Of a stretch of DNA of 64,000 nucleotides, positions 1 to 8,337 are shown piece by piece. A program made the position numbers and the translations under genes. This DNA comes from Acidobacteriota bacterium (GTDB lineage Bacteria > Acidobacteriota > Vicinamibacteria > Vicinamibacterales > CAVVIG01), in assembly GCA_003222395.1 (NCBI GenBank), contig QHWB01000048.1, positions 33,628 through 97,627 of the forward strand. The letters are read 5' to 3'. Below the pieces are notes generated by a model. It had not been told where the DNA came from. It saw only the letters and a program-made list of their open reading frames with translations, and did not search any database. The stretch's first letter is position 1; each line of letters begins with the position of its first letter.

Positions 1-470
1 GCGTGCGAATGAATGATGCAATCCTCGCCGAGCCGCGCGCCGCGGCCGATGGCGACGTTCGGATAGATGACCGTGCGCGCGCCAATCGATGCGCCTGATC
101 CGATCGTCACGAACGGTCCAATCGAGACATCGGGCGCAAGCGTCGCATCGCTCGCGATCGCACTGAGGCAATCGATCCCCTTGTGGGGCGGTTCGGCGTG
201 ATTGAAGAAGCTGAGGGCGCGGGCGAACGCGGAGTAGGGATTCTGCGAATAGAGGACCGCGCATCCAGGCGGCGCCGACTGGACCATCCGGTCGCCGACG
301 ATGACCGCCGAAGCCTTGGTCGCCGCCAGCTGATCGATGTACTTGATGTTGGCGAGGAACGCGAGGTCGCCGGGCTGTGCCTGCTGGAGACCGGTGACGC
401 GGACGATGTCCACGGCGCCGTCCCCCTCGAGGCGACAGCCCAAACGCTCCGCGATGTCGGCGAGTTTCAA
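1..470 (-). CDS. lpxD: UDP-3-O-acylglucosamine N-acyltransferase LpxD, 5' part only
   Basis: This is the N-terminal 156 codons of LpxD, which transfers a hydroxyacyl chain to UDP-acylglucosamine in lipid A synthesis. The reverse-strand translation begins LKLADIAERLGCRLEG and contains the LpxD N-terminal uridine-binding-type domain (PGDLAFLANIKY around residue 40). It then enters hexapeptide repeats of the left-handed beta helix (APDVSIGPFVTIGSGASIG around residue 115). The gene runs off the left edge, so the catalytic histidine region is not visible. The start is inferred as TTG at 468-470, because there is no ATG and the family alignment starts here. No Shine-Dalgarno is evident; a strong inverted repeat lies directly upstream. 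Confidence 0.85.
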   Translation of the reverse strand, partial: MKLADIAERLGCRLEGDGAVDIVRVTGLQQAQPGDLAFLANIKYIDQLAATKASAVIVGDRMVQSAPPGCAVLYSQNPYSAFARALSFFNHAEPPHKGIDCLSAIASDATLAPDVSIGPFVTIGSGASIGARTVIYPNVAIGRGARLGEDCIIHSH

Positions 471-504
471 GAGATTTGAGGATATCCTAACATCCTCAAA
501 TCTC
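471..504. repeat. Inverted repeat abutting the lpxD start
   Basis: Two perfect 13-base arms, GAGATTTGAGGAT and ATCCTCAAATCTC, are separated by 8 bases. The element fills the gap between the end of the small membrane gene at 510 and the TTG start of lpxD at 470. It could act as a terminator for the upstream gene, although no T tract follows it, or it could hide the lpxD ribosome-binding region. Confidence 0.8.
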
Positions 505-509
505 CGAGG

Positions 510-659
510 TTAGACCGACGTGCGGCGACCCGTGATCAGGTTGACGATGATCAGCACCACTGCGATGACGAGCAACACGTGGATTGCGCCCGCGGCGATT
601 TTGAACGCCAGCCCGAGGGCCCACAAGATGAGCAACAGGACGACGAGTGTCCAGAGCAT
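510..659 (-). CDS. Small lmo0937-family membrane protein
   Basis: A 49-residue protein of the lmo0937/DUF5670-like type, made of two hydrophobic segments (LWTLVVLLLILWALGLAF and a VLLVIAVVLIIVNLI stretch) and a short basic tail. ATG at 657-659 is preceded by a strong GAGGAGGA ribosome-binding site, so the longer upstream frame is not needed. It lies just upstream of lpxD on the same strand. The family is widespread, is often stress-linked and has no biochemical role that I know of. Confidence 0.8.
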   Translation of the reverse strand: MLWTLVVLLLILWALGLAFKIAAGAIHVLLVIAVVLIIVNLITGRRTSV

Positions 660-691
660 GGTTCCTCCTCGTCTGACACGTTCCAAGCCGC

Positions 692-1144
692 ATGCCACCC
701 GTTGAACTAATGCTGCGCTTGCTGCTTGCGGCCGGGCTCGGCGCCGCAATCGGGCTCGAACGCGAGTTACGACACAAGCCAGCGGGTCTGCGCACGAACA
801 TGTTGATCGCGGTGGGTTCGGCGCTGTTCACGACGCTCTCGATCGCGTTCGCGCACACCGGCGGGACGTCGGATCGGATGGCGGCGCAAATCGTCACGGG
901 CGTCGGCTTCCTCGGCGCCGGCGCGATTCTTCAATCGGGAGAAAGGATTCACGGCTTGACGACCGCTGCGACCATCTGGGTCAACGCAGCGATCGGAACG
1001 GCGGCGGGCGCCGGCGAGTACGCGATGTCCAGCATCGCGACGTTGATCACGCTCGTCGTGCTGGCGGCGCTCGGTCCCCTCGAGGCGTACTTCGAGCGGC
1101 GCGCCGGATTCACCAACGAGCGGCCACGGCCGCCGGCTTTCTGA
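692..1144 (+). CDS. MgtC/SapB family membrane protein
   Basis: A 150-residue membrane protein with the MgtC/SapB signature: a glycine-rich first helix (LLLAAGLGAAIGLEREL), then RHKPAGLRTNMLIAVGSAL and IVTGVGFLGAGAIL. About four transmembrane segments are seen. Only the conserved membrane domain is present; the C-terminal ACT-like domain of long MgtC proteins is missing, which is usual for the short SapB group. Family members are linked to magnesium limitation and acid tolerance, but the molecular activity is uncertain. Its 3' end overlaps the convergent nuclease gene by 35 bases. Confidence 0.85.
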   Translation: MPPVELMLRLLLAAGLGAAIGLERELRHKPAGLRTNMLIAVGSALFTTLSIAFAHTGGTSDRMAAQIVTGVGFLGAGAILQSGERIHGLTTAATIWVNAAIGTAAGAGEYAMSSIATLITLVVLAALGPLEAYFERRAGFTNERPRPPAF

Positions 1145-2018
1145 CTTTCTGGATCGGCCGCGGCGATTGCAGCTTGAGCTTCGGTCTGCCGGCTCGTTCC
1201 CACGCGCCCACGATCAACCCGGCGGTCGCCGAGATCGACTCTCCCAGCCTCTGCTCGAGAACCGGCTTCACCGCCGCGAAGAACCTGTCGAAGTACTCGT
1301 CGTCGTATTCCTCTTTTCCGGCGACGGCCGCCTTGTCGGCCGCGAGCACGGTGTCGACGAGGCGGTAGCTCGCGAGCAGCACTTCGAACGCCGTGTCGCG
1401 CGGCGCCACGATCGCCTTCACAGGCGGCGGCGTAATGGTCAGCCTGGATTCATAGCGATCGAACAGCGCGCTCTCGAACCGTGCATGGACGCCATGCTGC
1501 CCGGTCAGCTGTCCGTCGTAGTTGTTCGTCGCGTGCAGCGGCTGATGGGCATCCTGAATGTAGTGAGCGGCGACAGCGGCGAACAACACGGTCTCGATTC
1601 CGGCAAACGCGGCGTCGCGGCCGAACGACTGCATCGCGCGGCGGAGGTTGCCGAACTCCTCGGCCTCGCGCCACGGCAGCAGGCCGTTGCGTTTCAGGGT
1701 CGCCATCCCGAATTTTTCGAGCGCCGTGTCGTATTCGCGCGGCAGCTCCTTGAACGGATAATCGCCGTACTCTTTCACGCCGAAGTCGACGAAATGATTC
1801 GCATCTTCATCCCACCCGACGCTGCGCCACAGGTCGGGGTCGAGCACGCGCACGACGAGTTCGTCGCGATTCGCCTCGAAGAACGGTTTGATCGACGGCG
1901 GCAGCAGTTCGATCGCCCGCCGCATGATGTAGCGGTGCGCCGAAACGCCCCACGCGTACGACGATGAGGGCCACATCGACGCGACGGCGAGCGCGACGGT
2001 GACGGTCGTTTTTCGCAT
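1110..2018 (-). CDS. Secreted S1/P1-type zinc nuclease / phospholipase C fold protein
   Basis: A 302-residue exported protein. A signal peptide ends at SSSYA, so that the mature protein starts with Trp (WGVSAHR). In S1/P1 nucleases this N-terminal Trp and the following His are zinc ligands. A second metal-binding motif, HYIQDAHQPLHA, is seen around residue 150, giving the H-x3-D-x3-PLH pattern of the trinuclear zinc site. Likely activity is phosphodiester cleavage of single-stranded nucleic acid, with 3'-nucleotidase activity, in the periplasm. The C-terminal tail is basic. It is divergent from the hydrolase gene at 2037, with only 18 bases between them. Confidence 0.85.
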   Translation of the reverse strand: MRKTTVTVALAVASMWPSSSYAWGVSAHRYIMRRAIELLPPSIKPFFEANRDELVVRVLDPDLWRSVGWDEDANHFVDFGVKEYGDYPFKELPREYDTALEKFGMATLKRNGLLPWREAEEFGNLRRAMQSFGRDAAFAGIETVLFAAVAAHYIQDAHQPLHATNNYDGQLTGQHGVHARFESALFDRYESRLTITPPPVKAIVAPRDTAFEVLLASYRLVDTVLAADKAAVAGKEEYDDEYFDRFFAAVKPVLEQRLGESISATAGLIVGAWERAGRPKLKLQSPRPIQKVRKPAAVAARW

Positions 2019-2036
2019 GTTGGTATATTAATTTGC

Positions 2037-3140
2037 TTGGATAACGTCACTCACACGCTGTTTGCCGCGACGCTCGCGCGCACGCCGCTCGGCAGCGCCG
2101 GACGCGGCACGACGGCCGCGCTCGTCATCGCTTCGAACATCCCCGACATCGACATCGTTTCCGCCGCCGGCGGGACCGCCGGCTACCTGAGATGGCATCG
2201 CGGTCCGACGCACGGACCGCTCGGCGTCGTCGGACTCGGACTGCTGACCGCAGCAATCGTGTGGTCGTGGATGCGCTGGTCCGGCCGAGCCGATGCTGGC
2301 CGAGCGAACGCATCGTTTGGAATGCTCGCCGCCGTCTCGATGATCGGCGTGCTGCTGCACATTCTGATGGATTTGCCGACGTCGTACGGCACGCGCCTCC
2401 TCAGTCCGTTCGACTGGCACTGGTACGCGCTCGACTGGCTGCCAATCATCGACATCTACCTGCTCGTCGCGCTTGCTGCCGGGCTGATCTTCGGCGGCCG
2501 GACGGCCGACGCCCGTCGCCGCAACGCGGCGTTCGTAATCGCACTGATGGCCGCCAATTACGGCGCGCGCGGCATCGCCCATCATGAGGCGCTCGCGCTC
2601 ACCCCGCGTCTGTTCGGTCCGACACTGCCCCCGGCGTGCGACGCCGCGCCGCGAACGGCGATCGTCGATCGGTGGCCGCGCGGCGCGGCGCCGACCCCCC
2701 CGCTGCCGGGCAGGCGCTGCCTCGTCGAGATCGCGGCGATGCCGACGTTCACGACGCCGTTCGAATGGCGCATCGTTGCCGAGATGTCGAATGCGTACGA
2801 AATCCACGGCGTCGATCTTCTCGACGCGCGCTTCACGCAGCCGCCGCTGGTCAGCGAAGCGTTCTGGCGGCAGACGATCCGGTATCCGAACATCTGGACG
2901 CCGCCGGTCGAACGCGCCGCGGCGACGCGGCTCGGTTCCGTGTTTCTCGGGTTCTCACGGTTTCCGGCCGCACGATCGTTCGTCGACGCCGGCGGCGTCG
3001 CGACCGTCCGATGGACCGACATGCGGTTTGCAGCCGGACTCGTCGCGATCGAGCAGCCGATCCGCCGCGCAACGCCGTTCAGCGCCGTCGTCCGCATCGG
3101 CGCCGACGGCCGCGTGCTCGAGGAATCGCTCGGTCGATAA
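2037..3140 (+). CDS. YdjM-like membrane-bound metal-dependent hydrolase
   Basis: A 367-residue protein of the inner-membrane metal-dependent hydrolase family (DUF457/YdjM). The start is TTG at 2037, giving MDNVTHTLFAATLART, which is the family's conserved first line. Diagnostic motifs are SNIPDIDI (around residue 33), HRGPTH (around 55) and HILMDLPTSYGTRLLSPF (around 105), which carry the metal-binding His and Asp residues. Several transmembrane helices follow, then a soluble C-terminal part of about 170 residues. The substrate is unknown; some family members were described as LexA-regulated. It lies 3 bases upstream of nfo, so the two are probably co-transcribed. Confidence 0.8.
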   Translation: MDNVTHTLFAATLARTPLGSAGRGTTAALVIASNIPDIDIVSAAGGTAGYLRWHRGPTHGPLGVVGLGLLTAAIVWSWMRWSGRADAGRANASFGMLAAVSMIGVLLHILMDLPTSYGTRLLSPFDWHWYALDWLPIIDIYLLVALAAGLIFGGRTADARRRNAAFVIALMAANYGARGIAHHEALALTPRLFGPTLPPACDAAPRTAIVDRWPRGAAPTPPLPGRRCLVEIAAMPTFTTPFEWRIVAEMSNAYEIHGVDLLDARFTQPPLVSEAFWRQTIRYPNIWTPPVERAAATRLGSVFLGFSRFPAARSFVDAGGVATVRWTDMRFAAGLVAIEQPIRRATPFSAVVRIGADGRVLEESLGR

Positions 3141-3143
3141 CCG

Positions 3144-4019
3144 ATGCCTCTGCTGGGTGCGCACATGTCGGTGGCGGGCGGCGTGCCGCGCGCGGTCGAC
3201 CGCGCGGTCGCGCACCGGTGCGAGGCGCTGCAGATCTTCGCGAAGAACGCGAATCAGTGGCGCGGCCGCGTGCTGCCGGCGGACGAGATCCGCGAGTTCC
3301 GCGCGAAGGTGAAAGCGTCCGGCATCTGGCCCGTCGTGTCCCACGCCAGCTACCTGATCAATCTGGCGACGACGAGTCGGGGACTGCGACAGCAGTCGCT
3401 CGACGCGATGGGCGACGAGCTCGATCGCGCCGAAGCGCTCGGCCTTTTCGGCGTGGTGCTCCATCCCGGCTGCTTCACCGCCGGCAGCGAAGCCGATGGC
3501 CTCGAGCTGATCGCGGAGGGGCTGCTCGATCTGCTGCGCGAGCGGCGCCGCGGCCGGACGATGGTGCTGCTCGAACACACGGCGGGTCAGGGCACGGCGC
3601 TCGGATCGACCTTCGAACAGCTGGCCTCGATCATCGGAAAGATGGACGATCACCGTCGCGTCGGCGTGTGCCTCGACACGTGCCACCTGCTCGCCTCCGG
3701 GTACGACATCCGTTCACCGGAAGGGTACGCGTCGACGTTCGGGCAGTTCGGGCGGCTCGTGGGATTCGATCGCCTGAAAGTGTTTCATCTCAACGACTCG
3801 AAGAAGCCGCTCGGCAGCCGCGTCGATCGCCATCAGCACATCGGCGAAGGCTGTCTCGGCCTCGAACCGTTTCGCCGCATCGTGAACGACCCGCGGTTCC
3901 GCGCGCTGGCAATGCTGCTCGAAACGCCGAAGACCGAAGGCCGTTCCCCGAACCTCATCCAAGTGGATCCACTGGATGAACGAAATCTGAATACGCTGCG
4001 AGCGCTCGTGACGGACTAG
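3144..4019 (+). CDS. nfo: Endonuclease IV (deoxyribonuclease IV)
   Basis: A 291-residue AP endonuclease of the Nfo/EndoIV family, which cleaves 5' to abasic sites in base excision repair. The N-terminus LGAHMSVAGG, the motif FAKNANQW and the zinc-ligand segments VSHASYLINLA, GVVLHPGCFT, LLEHTAGQGTALGS, GVCLDTCHLLASGYDI and VFHLNDSKKPLGSRVDRHQHIGEG cover the trinuclear zinc centre in the usual order. Length is typical. The ATG at 3144 lies 3 bases after the preceding stop codon. The gene ends directly before a tandem repeat at 4021. Confidence 0.97.
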   Translation: MPLLGAHMSVAGGVPRAVDRAVAHRCEALQIFAKNANQWRGRVLPADEIREFRAKVKASGIWPVVSHASYLINLATTSRGLRQQSLDAMGDELDRAEALGLFGVVLHPGCFTAGSEADGLELIAEGLLDLLRERRRGRTMVLLEHTAGQGTALGSTFEQLASIIGKMDDHRRVGVCLDTCHLLASGYDIRSPEGYASTFGQFGRLVGFDRLKVFHLNDSKKPLGSRVDRHQHIGEGCLGLEPFRRIVNDPRFRALAMLLETPKTEGRSPNLIQVDPLDERNLNTLRALVTD

Positions 4020-4020
4020 C

Positions 4021-4074
4021 CCTCCTGCCTATCCAGCCCCTCCTGCCTATCCAGCCCCTCCTGCCTTTCCTGCC
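4021..4074. repeat. Three 18-bp CCTCCTGCC tandem repeats
   Basis: Three head-to-tail copies of an 18-base unit, CCTCCTGCCTATCCAGCC; the third copy is diverged. Two are identical. The array starts two bases after the nfo stop codon. It runs into the 3' end of amrA, so the stop codon and last residues of AmrA lie in the repeat. Related GGCAGG/CCTGCC hairpins occur near 10390 and 53020. Confidence 0.85.
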
Positions 4075-4616
4075 GCTTCCGCCTCCCCAAACACCTCCGC
4101 CTCGAAGCGCCACATCTTCGCGCCCTTCCGCCATGCGTCGTTCGGCAGTCCCGCCTTGCGGCAGGTGTGAGCGAGGAACGTCTCGGCGTCCCATTGCCAC
4201 TCGGTCGCCACCTGGGGGAGCAGCAGTCCGCGGCGCCAGCCGATTTCGACGACGAGGCCGTGGCGTCCGACTGCAATGTCGGCCGGACCGGTGATCGCTT
4301 CGAGCGGTCCGAGGAGCGAGAGCTCGATGTCGAGATGCGGCAACTCCGACGCGGTGACAGGCGGAAACCGCGGATCGGTGCTGCACGCCGCCACGGCGCA
4401 CCGCGACACGACGCGGGCGAGCGGCTCGTTCGCCTCGATGTGGCCGATGCAGCCGCGCAGATCGCCGCGGTTATGCAGCGACACGAACGCGCCGCCGAGG
4501 CGCGCGCACACGTCCGCCAGCGAAGGCGCCGGCGGCGGCGCGGCGCCGACGTGCGCCGCGATCGCGTCGCGCGCGAGCTGCAGCAGCAGCGCGCGGTCCG
4601 CGTCCGACGTCATCAC
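4047..4616 (-). CDS. amrA: AmmeMemoRadiSam system protein A (AMMECR1 domain)
   Basis: A 189-residue AMMECR1-domain protein. The hallmarks are GAFVSLHNRGDLRGCIGHIEA (family core LRGCIG), a STDPRFPPVT segment and ELPHLDIELSLLGPLE. These proteins accompany a MEMO-like protein and a radical SAM enzyme; the pathway is not resolved. The ATG start overlaps the stop codon of amrB by 4 bases, so the two are translationally coupled. The last residues, AAGKAGGAG, and the stop codon are encoded by the 18-bp tandem repeat, so the C-terminus is probably not functional sequence. The radical SAM partner is not in this window. Confidence 0.92.
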   Translation of the reverse strand: MMTSDADRALLLQLARDAIAAHVGAAPPPAPSLADVCARLGGAFVSLHNRGDLRGCIGHIEANEPLARVVSRCAVAACSTDPRFPPVTASELPHLDIELSLLGPLEAITGPADIAVGRHGLVVEIGWRRGLLLPQVATEWQWDAETFLAHTCRKAGLPNDAWRKGAKMWRFEAEVFGEAEAAGKAGGAG

Positions 4617-5437
4617 GAGAAGGTTCCCATCGCGGCGGCGAGGTAGCCGACGACCGCCGACTTGTCGCCCGACACGTCACCCGAATCGGCGTACTGGAGC
4701 ACCACTGAATCGCGCGCGCCAAGAAGGCGCGCCGCGCGCATGACGGCGACCGTCGGCCCCCCGCCACACGCATGCTCGGGCTGCGCGACCAGCGCGCGCT
4801 GCAGGCCGTCGGGATCGAAGCGCGACACGCAGTCGGCCACCACGCGATCGAGCGCCGCGGCCGTCAACGCATCGTGATAGTGCGACAGATCGGTGCTGGC
4901 GATGACGAGCGCGTCGCGCCTGTACAACACGTCGGCGAGCGCGTCGCCGAGCGCGCGTGCCGTCTCCTCGGTCTGGTATCCCATCACCAGCGGGACGATC
5001 GTCGCGCCCGGCGCGAGCCGTTGAACGAACGGCAGCTGCATTTCGAGCGAATGCTCGCGCGCATGCGCCGCGGCGTGCTCGCGGACGATCGGCGTCGCTT
5101 TCATGAGCTCCGCTGCGCACTCGTCGTCGATTCTGGCGACGCCGAACGGCGTCTCGAAGCCGCTGCCCGGATACAGCGCGACGCCGTTGAACGCGACGTA
5201 ATGGGACGGCCCCACGAGAACGACGACGTCGAAGCGGCGATCGCGCAGCAGCTGGTACGCGTGCGCCGCGACAGGACCCGAGTACATCAGCCCGGCGTGC
5301 GGCGCAACGAGCGCGACCAGGTCGCCGCCGATCTCGCGCGTGGCCGACGCGAGATGACGATCGACGGCCGCCGCCAGCGCCGGCGCGGTGCCGGGATACC
5401 AGGTCCCGGCGACGGCCGCCCTTCGAACGTTCGTCAT
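4613..5437 (-). CDS. amrB: AmmeMemoRadiSam system protein B (MEMO1 family)
   Basis: A 274-residue MEMO-like protein with the fold of LigB-type dioxygenases. Motifs include RRAAVAGTWYPG at the N-terminus, VALVAPHAGLMYSGPVAA (conserved His), VVLVGPSHYVAF, HAREHSLEMQLPF and VIASTDLSHYH. Histidines in these motifs line the equivalent of the dioxygenase metal site. It forms an operon with amrA. Its biochemical role is unknown; the human homologue MEMO1 binds copper or iron. No strong ribosome-binding site precedes the ATG at 5437. Confidence 0.93.
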   Translation of the reverse strand: MTNVRRAAVAGTWYPGTAPALAAAVDRHLASATREIGGDLVALVAPHAGLMYSGPVAAHAYQLLRDRRFDVVVLVGPSHYVAFNGVALYPGSGFETPFGVARIDDECAAELMKATPIVREHAAAHAREHSLEMQLPFVQRLAPGATIVPLVMGYQTEETARALGDALADVLYRRDALVIASTDLSHYHDALTAAALDRVVADCVSRFDPDGLQRALVAQPEHACGGGPTVAVMRAARLLGARDSVVLQYADSGDVSGDKSAVVGYLAAAMGTFS

Positions 5438-5454
5438 GGCTGATGCTCGCCGCT

Positions 5455-5490
5455 GAGAGCCTGGAGCTGACAGCTGACAGCCTGGGAGAG
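5455..5490. repeat. AGCTGACAGCTGACAG short tandem repeat
   Basis: The gap between the divergent amrB and gatC genes contains GAGAGCCTGGAGCTGACAGC followed by further GCTGACAG units. It resembles the GCTGATAGCTGATAGC array directly before zapA and belongs to the same kind of low-complexity intergenic element. Confidence 0.6.
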
Positions 5491-5516
5491 TTGTTTTCGC
5501 ATGTTAGCATCTGGCC

Positions 5517-5813
5517 ATGTCGTCCGGGTTCACGCGCGAACAGGTCGCGGCCGTCGCGGCGCTCGCCAACCTGAGGCTCGAGGTCTCCGAGCTCGACCTC
5601 TTCGCGCGCCAGCTCGGCGACATCCTCGCGTACGCGGCGGAAGTCCAGCAGATCGATACGACGGGCGTGCCGCCGACGGCCACGGTCGTCACGCGCCACG
5701 CCGCCGATCGCGACGACGAGGTGCGGCCGTCGCTCGACCGCGAGACGGCAATCGCCGCCGCGCCGGATCCCGCCGTGGATGCCGGGTTCTTCAAGGTGCC
5801 GCGAGTCATTTGA
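5517..5813 (+). CDS. gatC: Asp-tRNA(Asn)/Glu-tRNA(Gln) amidotransferase subunit C
   Basis: A 98-residue GatC, the small subunit that clamps GatA to GatB in the amidotransferase that converts misacylated Glu-tRNA(Gln) or Asp-tRNA(Asn). It shows the family pattern FTREQVAAVAALANLRLEVSE, then FARQLGDILAYAAEVQQID and a C-terminal DAGFFKVPRVI. The last of these is the diagnostic C-terminal motif of GatC. Its TGA overlaps the ATG of gatA by one base, so the pair is coupled. gatB is not in the window. Confidence 0.95.
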   Translation: MSSGFTREQVAAVAALANLRLEVSELDLFARQLGDILAYAAEVQQIDTTGVPPTATVVTRHAADRDDEVRPSLDRETAIAAAPDPAVDAGFFKVPRVI

Positions 5814-7324
5814 TGGACAGCCCACAGGTGGTCGCCGACATTCGCGAGGCGGTGCGATCGCGCGCGCGCTCGGCCACCGACGTCTGCCGCGACGCGCTCG
5901 CCCGCGTGGCGGCCCTGAATCCCGCGCTCAACGCGTTCAACACCGTCGTCACGGATCGGGCGATCGCGCGCGCGGAGGCCATCGATCGCGATCCCGATCG
6001 ATGGCGCGATGCGCCGCTCGCCGGCGTTCCCGTCGCGATCAAAGACAACCTGTGCACGCGCGGCGTGCGAACGACCGCCTCGTCGCGCATGCTCGAGCAC
6101 TACAGTCCGCCGTACGACGCCACGACCGTCGCGCGCCTCGAATCCGCCGGCGCCATCGTCATCGGCAAGACCAACTGCGACGAGTTCGCGATGGGATCGT
6201 CGAACGAGAACTCCGCGTTCGGTCCCGTGCGCAACCCGTGGGCGCTCGATCGCATTCCCGGCGGCACGAGCGGCGGATCGGCCGCAGCGGTCGCCGCGCG
6301 CATCATTCCGCTCGCGCTCGGATCGGACACGGGCGGATCGATCCGCCAGCCGTCGGCGATGTGTGGCGTGGTCGGTCTGAAACCGACCTACGGCCGTGTG
6401 TCGCGATATGGGCTGATCGCACACGCGTCGTCTCTCGATCAGGTCGGTCCGATCGCGACGCGCGTGCGCGACGCCGCCGTTGCGCTCGGCGTCATTGCAG
6501 GCGGCGACGGCGCGGACGCGACGACTGCCTCCGAAGCCGTGCCGGACTACGGGTCCGCGCTCACGGGCAACGTGCGCGGCACACGCATCGGCGTCCCGCG
6601 GCGGCTGCTCGAGCAGGGCGTGGATCCGGACGTGGCGCGCGCGTTTTTCGCAGCGCTCGACGTGCTCGCCTCGCGCGGCGCGACGCTGACCGACGTGGAG
6701 CTGCCGCACGCGCGCTACGCGATTCCGGTCTATTACCTCGTGTCCACGGCCGAAGCGAGCTCGAATCTTGCGCGATACGACGGTGTGAGGTACGGATTCC
6801 GCGCGAAGGGATCGCGAGAGGACGGTCCGGCCCGAGCCGCGCGGGCAGACGGCGACGAGGCGTCATTGCAGGCGATGTACGGCCGGACGCGGGCGTGCGG
6901 ATTCGGGCCTGAGGTGAAGCGACGCATCATGCTCGGAACCTATGTGCTCAGCGCCGGGTACTACGACGCCTACTACCTCAAAGCGCAGCAGGTGCGCACG
7001 CTCATCCTGCGCGACTACGAGCAGGCGTTCGATTGCGAACGCGGCGTCGATGCGATTGCGATGCCGACGAGTCCGGTTCCGGCGTTCAAAATCGGCGAGC
7101 GCGTCGATGATCCGCTGCAGATGTACCTCGCCGACGTGTTCACCGTGAGCGCGAACCTCACCGGCTTGCCGGCGATCAGCGTCCCCTGCGGCTTCAGCGC
7201 AGGCACGTTGCCGATCGGACTGCAGCTCACGGGACGCCGGTTCGACGAGCCGTCGCTCCTGCGACTCGCCGACGCGTACGAACGCGACACTGAATGGTGG
7301 AAACAGCAGCCTCCGATCGCGTAG
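5813..7324 (+). CDS. gatA: Asp-tRNA(Asn)/Glu-tRNA(Gln) amidotransferase subunit A
   Basis: A 503-residue GatA, the amidase-signature subunit that releases ammonia from glutamine. The Ser-cisSer-Lys triad is visible: Lys in GVPVAIKDNLCTRG (around residue 78), and the two serines in PGGTSGGSAAAVAA and LGSDTGGSIRQPS. FGPVRNPWALDRIPGG is also typical. Length is normal. I place the start at ATG 5813, within the end of gatC; the longer upstream frame overlaps gatC and is not family-like. The 3' end overlaps the next gene by 31 bases. Confidence 0.97.
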   Translation: MDSPQVVADIREAVRSRARSATDVCRDALARVAALNPALNAFNTVVTDRAIARAEAIDRDPDRWRDAPLAGVPVAIKDNLCTRGVRTTASSRMLEHYSPPYDATTVARLESAGAIVIGKTNCDEFAMGSSNENSAFGPVRNPWALDRIPGGTSGGSAAAVAARIIPLALGSDTGGSIRQPSAMCGVVGLKPTYGRVSRYGLIAHASSLDQVGPIATRVRDAAVALGVIAGGDGADATTASEAVPDYGSALTGNVRGTRIGVPRRLLEQGVDPDVARAFFAALDVLASRGATLTDVELPHARYAIPVYYLVSTAEASSNLARYDGVRYGFRAKGSREDGPARAARADGDEASLQAMYGRTRACGFGPEVKRRIMLGTYVLSAGYYDAYYLKAQQVRTLILRDYEQAFDCERGVDAIAMPTSPVPAFKIGERVDDPLQMYLADVFTVSANLTGLPAISVPCGFSAGTLPIGLQLTGRRFDEPSLLRLADAYERDTEWWKQQPPIA

Positions 7325-8337
7325 CGTCGTCTGACTGGACGGCGCTCGGCGACGAGCAGCTCCTCGACGTCCGCATGTGCGATCTCGCGCTGCGGATCGA
7401 AGGCACGGACCTCGAACAGCGCATCGCGCAGATCAACGCGGAGCTCGACGCGCGCGGCCTGCGGTTCCGCCCGCATTACTGGCTCGCGGATGAATGGTTC
7501 ACGCCCGACGGCGTCCCTGGCGTCGCGATCCCGTTCTATCTCGCGCATCCGCGCCTCGCGCGTCTGGAGCTCGCGCAGATGCTCGAGGTCGAAGGGGGCG
7601 ATCCCGACTCGTGCCTCAGGATTCTGCGTCACGAGGTCGGCCACGCAATCGACAACGCGTACCGGCTGCGGCGACGCCGGACGAGGCGGCGGCTGTTCGG
7701 CAACCCCGGGATCGAGTATCCGGAGTACTACACGCCGAAGCCGTACAGCAAAAGCTTCGTCCACCATCTCGATCACTGGTACGCGCAAAGCCATCCGGAC
7801 GAGGACTTCGCCGAAACGTTCGCCGTGTGGCTCGATCCCGCGTCGATGTGGGCGACGCGCTACGCCGGGTGGCCGGCACAGCGCAAGCTCGAATACATGG
7901 ATCGCCTGATGCGGCTGCTTTCACGCGCGCGGCCGAAGGTCAAGTCGAAGCGCGAGGTCGATCCGCTCCGGCGGCTGAAGAAGACGCTTCGCGAGCACTA
8001 TCGCAGGAAGCGCGAGCACTACGGCCTCGATCACCCCGACTTCTACGACAGCGATCTGCGCAATCTGTTCTCCGACTCGCCCGAGTACGCGAAGAACCTG
8101 CCGGCCGCGCGGTTCGTGCGCAGGATCCGCAAGGACGTGCGCGGCCGCGTGGCGAGCTTCACCGACAGCTATCAATACACGATCGATCAGCTGCTCGAAA
8201 AAGTGATCGAGCGCTGCCGCGAGCTCAACCTGCGGCTGATGGATTCCGAAGAGGAAACGAAGACGGACTTCATGGTCTTCCTCACAGTGCAGACGATGAA
8301 CTATCTGCACAGCGGGCGGCACCGGGTGGCGCTGTGA
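7294..8337 (+). CDS. Putative zinc-binding metallopeptidase of unknown role
   Basis: A 347-residue cytoplasmic protein with a zincin-type motif, HEVGH (His113, Glu114, His117), in RILRHEVGHAIDNAYRL. A third ligand is probably in the HPDEDFAETFAVWLDP segment, which resembles the glutamate-zincin arrangement. No signal peptide is seen. The C-terminal half is basic and helical and has no domain that I recognise. The start codon lies inside the gatA 3' end. Its stop codon overlaps the GTG of the ATP-grasp gene by 4 bases, so the two products probably act together, for example in making and trimming a peptide-like product. That is inference only. Confidence 0.75.
   Translation: MVETAASDRVASSDWTALGDEQLLDVRMCDLALRIEGTDLEQRIAQINAELDARGLRFRPHYWLADEWFTPDGVPGVAIPFYLAHPRLARLELAQMLEVEGGDPDSCLRILRHEVGHAIDNAYRLRRRRTRRRLFGNPGIEYPEYYTPKPYSKSFVHHLDHWYAQSHPDEDFAETFAVWLDPASMWATRYAGWPAQRKLEYMDRLMRLLSRARPKVKSKREVDPLRRLKKTLREHYRRKREHYGLDHPDFYDSDLRNLFSDSPEYAKNLPAARFVRRIRKDVRGRVASFTDSYQYTIDQLLEKVIERCRELNLRLMDSEEETKTDFMVFLTVQTMNYLHSGRHRVAL

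Noticed and set aside
5504..6709. Very long open frame antisense to gatC/gatA (and similar ones opposite xseA, ispA, rny, cstA, the NHL genes and the receptors)
   Set aside because: High GC makes the complementary frames open. The predicted proteins are Arg/Asp/His-rich without recognisable domains, while the opposite strand encodes conserved enzymes.
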